DNA of 64,000 nucleotides from Fervidobacterium pennivorans. Lineage in GTDB: Bacteria > Thermotogota > Thermotogae > Thermotogales > Fervidobacteriaceae. Below are positions 61,192 to 64,000 of this stretch, piece by piece (position 1 is the stretch's first letter; each line of letters starts with the position of its first letter). The DNA lies in assembly GCF_001644665.1 (NCBI RefSeq), contig NZ_CP011393.1, forward strand, positions 1,944,001 through 2,008,000, read 5' to 3'. The position numbers and the translations under genes are program-made. Under the pieces are notes generated by a model that ran no database searches, was not told the DNA's origin, and saw only the letters and a program-made list of their open reading frames with translations.

Positions 61192-61566
61192 ATGGAGAGC
61201 AGAGAAAAGATGTTAAGTTATGTAAAGTATGAACATGAACTTGAGACAGAATATCGCGAAAAACTTGCCGAAGCAAAGAGAAAAAGCGATGTCAGGGATG
61301 TGTTTGCAGAGTTTATTATAAAGCTTCTCAGGAAGATTAATCCAGACATCCCCGCTTCGCTACAAGAACAAATCCGTTTTGATGAAAAGGAATTCCAGTT
61401 TGAATTCGTTAATGAGCTCAAAAAAGTTGTAGATGAACTTTCGGAAGGAAGCGATTTAAGAGCGATAATAAACAGAATGTATGAGGCAGCAAGTCACAGA
61501 TATAAAAAAATTGAACACGACGAAAATCTTGACTACTTTAGGATTGGTAACAATGCAAAAAAATAA
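61192..61566 (+). CDS. small charged hypothetical protein
   Basis: A 124-aa, highly charged, helical soluble protein (KYEHELETEYREKLAEAKRKSD ... DELSEGSDLRAIINRMYEAA). No family recognised. The ATG at 61192 follows GGGGGG by 5 bases; the frame open from 61165 has no ribosome site. It is the last gene before a strong terminator. The 183-base gap after lgt shows no clear promoter, so it probably belongs to the same transcript. Confidence 0.72.
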   Translation: MESREKMLSYVKYEHELETEYREKLAEAKRKSDVRDVFAEFIIKLLRKINPDIPASLQEQIRFDEKEFQFEFVNELKKVVDELSEGSDLRAIINRMYEAASHRYKKIEHDENLDYFRIGNNAKK

Positions 61567-61604
61567 ATTTCTCCCCCTCCCCATCCCCCAGTAAAAGACA
61601 TTGT

Positions 61605-61639
61605 CCCGTGTGTTGGACTCCAACACACGGGAATTTTTT
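61605..61639 (+). terminator. rho-independent terminator of the lgt/chemosensory unit
   Basis: Twelve-base perfect arms (61605-61616 and 61620-61631, CCCGTGTGTTGG/CCAACACACGGG), a 3-base loop and TTTTTT at 61634-61639 on the plus strand. The minus-strand fapA genes converge on it but would lack a U-tract. Confidence 0.93.
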
Positions 61640-61640
61640 C

Positions 61641-62033
61641 TCAGTATCCTTTGTTTTGATATTTTAACTCTTTTAGCGCTTGTAAGTTCAATGCCCTGGG
61701 ACCTAACTCAAACGTGGTTTTATAAACCTCGCCAAGGATATTTATTGTGACACCAGCAAAACAAGTCTCTTTGATTATAATCCTTGGATTCATTTTCAAT
61801 ACTTCCTGAACTGAAACGTGTTTCAAGACTTTTAACTTTTGCCTTAACTTGCTGATTTCGCTTATAATTTCCTCCCTCCTCGCTTCTAATTGAACAATAA
61901 GGCTTTTCAGTTGGTCCTTCTTAATCGTCGCTCCAGATATTTTTTCGAACGCAGTCCGCAGCTTAACAATATATCCGCTCACATCGTTCAATTCATCTAA
62001 AAGTAATTTCAGCCTTGGTTGTTTCATATTCAA
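61641..62033 (-). pseudogene. C-terminal coiled-coil fragment of FapA (DUF342), separated by a frame break
   Basis: A 130-aa frame. A coiled coil (LEARREEIISEISKLRQKLKVL) is followed by IIIKETCFAGVTINILGEVYKTTFELG, which resembles the conserved C-terminal strand region of FapA proteins. It lies directly downstream of, and overlaps by 41 bases, a FapA frame that ends early. The frame opens with TTG at 62033 or ATG at 62027, neither with a good ribosome site. It is either the detached end of a frameshifted fapA, a programmed frameshift product, or an independently translated subunit. Confidence 0.7.
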
Positions 62034-63270
62034 AATCTATACCAACTTCAACATTCGTTGCTAAGCCATATTTGTTACCAATACTTTTAACTTCTATAAG
62101 CTCAACTGCTTTCACATTACCTCCAACAATCAAACCTTCCCCAGTGACTTTAACACTTCTTCCGGCTATCACATCAGAGTTCATTATGTAATCTTGCACA
62201 TTCACATCCTTTTGCGCAATCACCAAACCTTCTGTAACGAACTGCACAGTAACGCTCCCATCAGCAACTATGGCACCTTTACCTCTGCCAAAAAAACCAC
62301 CTTTTATATACACGTCCCTACCTGCTTTTATTCTGACACTACCGGAAACCAACCCATTCACCCTTAAATCCTTACCAGCGGTTATCTTAAAGGCTCCATC
62401 CAGATTGCATGTAATGATAATTGTTCCTGGAAAATTTATTTTCTGGCTTTTTTCCAAATCCCTTTCACCAATTACAAGAACGTCCCTTACATGCACCACT
62501 CCATTGTCATCAACACATGGCTGACCTTCGATGGTAGCTATTATTTTATTATCAACCACCTTTGTGTTCTCGCCTGCATATTTCCTTAAATCAAAATCCT
62601 TACCTTTCCGGCTAGGCAATTCTTTTCCTGTCACGGTCTTACCTGGTTCTCCATCTTTCGGAGGTACCTTCTCAGCAAGTACCTGTCCTTCACAGCATCT
62701 TGGAAATTCGTCAAAGCCTGTAAAATCTTTTGATGTATTGAATTTGTAATTTATCATCGCATCCACTGGAGGAGTTGGCTCAACACCTTCTGCGACTATT
62801 ATCTGTTGATATGTTAGCTTCTCTTCGACAATCTTTTCCAGCACGTCCTTCTTAATTCCATAAACCACTCCGGAATTAGTTAGGACTTTCATTAATTCTT
62901 CAACTGTAGGCACTTCTTTTTCAAAGCCCGGGATGATGGTTACGTATGCTTTCATTTCATCTTCACTTATCGTTACATGAATCCTCGGATTTTCATATTC
63001 TTTAAGTTTCTCCTCAAGATTTTCAATTTTAGGTAGCGTTTTTTGCAAATGTTCATCTTTCTTTTCTACTGTAAGTTCTGAAGAATATTCTTCACTCTTT
63101 GACTCTTTTACTTTAGAAACTTTGAAGATTGTCGGCGTCACTACTGCACGGATAGTCCCATCTGTATCTGTATTAACGTCAACATGAACATGCTCATACC
63201 ATTTCGGTCCGTATCGTTTCTCAAGCTCCTCGAAGACTTCTACAAGCTCTTTCACCTTAATAACTTCCAT
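61993..63270 (-). CDS. fapA: FapA / DUF342 polymer-forming protein, truncated at the C-terminus
   Basis: A 425-aa protein. The N-terminal part (about 1-190) is an alpha/beta region. The C-terminal half is a right-handed beta-helix of short repeats typical of DUF342 proteins (LVSGSVRIKAGRDVYIKGGFFGRGKGAIVADGSVTVQ, ...VIAGRSVKVTGEGLIVGGNVKAVELIEV). FapA (YlxR/YmaA-type) is a flagellar-assembly or envelope-associated protein in other bacteria. The family's C-terminal coiled coil is missing because the frame stops at 61993; it continues in the frame at 61641-62033. The ATG at 63270 follows GGGAGTGAGGTG. Confidence 0.85.
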   Translation of the reverse strand: MEVIKVKELVEVFEELEKRYGPKWYEHVHVDVNTDTDGTIRAVVTPTIFKVSKVKESKSEEYSSELTVEKKDEHLQKTLPKIENLEEKLKEYENPRIHVTISEDEMKAYVTIIPGFEKEVPTVEELMKVLTNSGVVYGIKKDVLEKIVEEKLTYQQIIVAEGVEPTPPVDAMINYKFNTSKDFTGFDEFPRCCEGQVLAEKVPPKDGEPGKTVTGKELPSRKGKDFDLRKYAGENTKVVDNKIIATIEGQPCVDDNGVVHVRDVLVIGERDLEKSQKINFPGTIIITCNLDGAFKITAGKDLRVNGLVSGSVRIKAGRDVYIKGGFFGRGKGAIVADGSVTVQFVTEGLVIAQKDVNVQDYIMNSDVIAGRSVKVTGEGLIVGGNVKAVELIEVKSIGNKYGLATNVEVGIDFEYETTKAEITFR

Positions 63271-63304
63271 GCACCTCACTCCCTGATTGCTTTTCCATCT
63301 TTTT

Positions 63305-64000
63305 TTACCTTTCACAACATGGGGCTTGATCAATTCTTTCTAAACGCATACCTTCTCTCACAAGTCCTCCATTTTTCGCGTCACTAAACCCTATCTTGCT
63401 TTTCCCTGGAAACTGGATATACTTTATCCACAGTGCATCTTTTCCACAAACAATCAATCCTCCATTTGATTTGTCTACTGAAATTATCGTACCTGGTTTG
63501 TATGCACTATACTCATCATTTTGTTCTATCACGCAAGCGCCAAAGAGTTTGACCTCCGTACCGTTTAACCTTGCTCTCACACCTGGAACTGGGTCATACG
63601 CCCGTATTTTGTTCCTTACCATCTCAGCCGGCATTGAGAAATCAACGTGCAAATCATTCTTGTCTATCTTAGGGGCGTAGCTGGTTTGTGAGTGGTCTTG
63701 CGGAACGAGTGGCACCGGATATCTTTTCAAGAATTCGTCGAGTAATTCTGTTCCATAATTAATCATCTTTTCATACAATTCGCCAAGTGTTTCACATTCA
63801 CCAATTTCAAACGGTTTTTGCAAAGCTATATCACCATCGTCCATCCCTTCAGAAATTTTAAATATCGTAACCCCTGTAATTTTTTCCCCTGCTTCCAGAC
63901 ATCTTTGCATAGGAGCTGCACCGCGGTATCTAGGTAAAAGAGAAGCATGAACATTATAGAATGGTATAGCATCTAAGAAAGGTTTCTTCAAAAGCCTGCC
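63305..64000 (-). CDS. fmt: methionyl-tRNA formyltransferase, C-terminal part (gene runs off the window)
   Basis: Formylates initiator Met-tRNA. The visible 231 codons start within the formyl-folate domain: NVHASLLPRYRGAAPMQRCLEAG carries the catalytic Asn-His pair, and ITGVTIFKISEGMDDGDIAL follows. The C-terminal OB-like tRNA-binding domain is complete (AYDPVPGVRARLNGTEVKLFG ... GLIVCGKDALWIKYIQFPGK). About 90-100 residues of the N-terminus lie beyond position 64000. It is just upstream of fapA. The target initiator tRNA (20113-20189) and peptide deformylase are also in the window. Confidence 0.96.
   Translation of the reverse strand, partial: GRLLKKPFLDAIPFYNVHASLLPRYRGAAPMQRCLEAGEKITGVTIFKISEGMDDGDIALQKPFEIGECETLGELYEKMINYGTELLDEFLKRYPVPLVPQDHSQTSYAPKIDKNDLHVDFSMPAEMVRNKIRAYDPVPGVRARLNGTEVKLFGACVIEQNDEYSAYKPGTIISVDKSNGGLIVCGKDALWIKYIQFPGKSKIGFSDAKNGGLVREGMRLERIDQAPCCER

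Noticed and set aside
61083-61232. A ~49-codon frame in the gap after lgt.
   Set aside because: No ribosome site, unusual composition, and it overlaps the better-supported gene at 61192 in another frame.

Overview
This 64-kb window looks like chromosomal DNA of a thermophilic member of the Thermotogales, probably Fervidobacterium or a close relative. That reading rests on low-GC sequence, dense operons with strong GGAGG-type ribosome sites and frequent GTG/TTG starts, Thermotoga-style proteins (a RecG with a long N-terminus, TrmB with a C-terminal extension, TtuA, two EamA transporters, an MreB-FlgF-FlgG block) and an initiator tRNA of thermophile type. The genus is inferred from general resemblance only. 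No insertion sequence, prophage, CRISPR array or rRNA gene was seen.

Layout. (1) 1-15.5 kb, minus strand: 5' part of pyk, an unknown membrane protein, gcvH, recG, a THUMP-domain RNA methyltransferase, rlmB, mazG, gpsA, trmB, a 718-aa coiled-coil membrane protein, the NAD(P)HX repair enzyme, a lytic transglycosylase, a prepilin peptidase and a TPR protein. (2) 15.7-20.1 kb, plus strand: htrA, ttuA, rodA and a small membrane protein. (3) 20.1-50.7 kb, minus strand: tRNA-Leu and tRNA-fMet under a near-consensus promoter, a phosphohexomutase, a SIMPL protein, a long MEP-pathway/processing operon (thiN-dxr-rseP-ispG-surE-def), nfo, a GNAT, an ABC-F ATPase, an acyltransferase, transporters, a SagB-type nitroreductase, pheT, several envelope proteins, plsC, plsY, and an mreB-flgF-flgG block. 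(4) 50.8-61.6 kb, plus strand: a nine- to ten-gene transcription unit dominated by a highly divergent chemosensory system. (5) 61.6-64 kb, minus strand: fmt (partial) and a FapA (DUF342) gene that is split in two.

The most interesting region is 50,872-60,061. In one direction, behind one recognisable promoter and with no internal terminator that I can see, lie a CheR-type methyltransferase with a helical-repeat tail, a CheW-like protein, a CheA histidine kinase with a C-terminal receiver, a CheB-type esterase domain without its receiver, a response regulator ending in a GGDEF domain whose signature is destroyed, a Cache-type transmembrane chemoreceptor with a strongly altered signalling tip, a winged-helix/Rossmann fusion and a 443-aa protein of no recognised family. 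The cluster has no free-standing CheY, CheC, CheD or CheX, and every component departs from the flagellar chemotaxis consensus in a coordinated way. I read it as a self-contained alternative chemosensory pathway, probably controlling something other than flagellar rotation. The output is unknown.

Other points of note: an 813-aa envelope protein that keeps an alpha/beta-hydrolase fold but has lost the nucleophile Ser and apparently the His; a fapA reading frame broken near its 3' end; a hairpin between the promoter and the start codon of the lytic transglycosylase; and pheT without an adjacent pheS.
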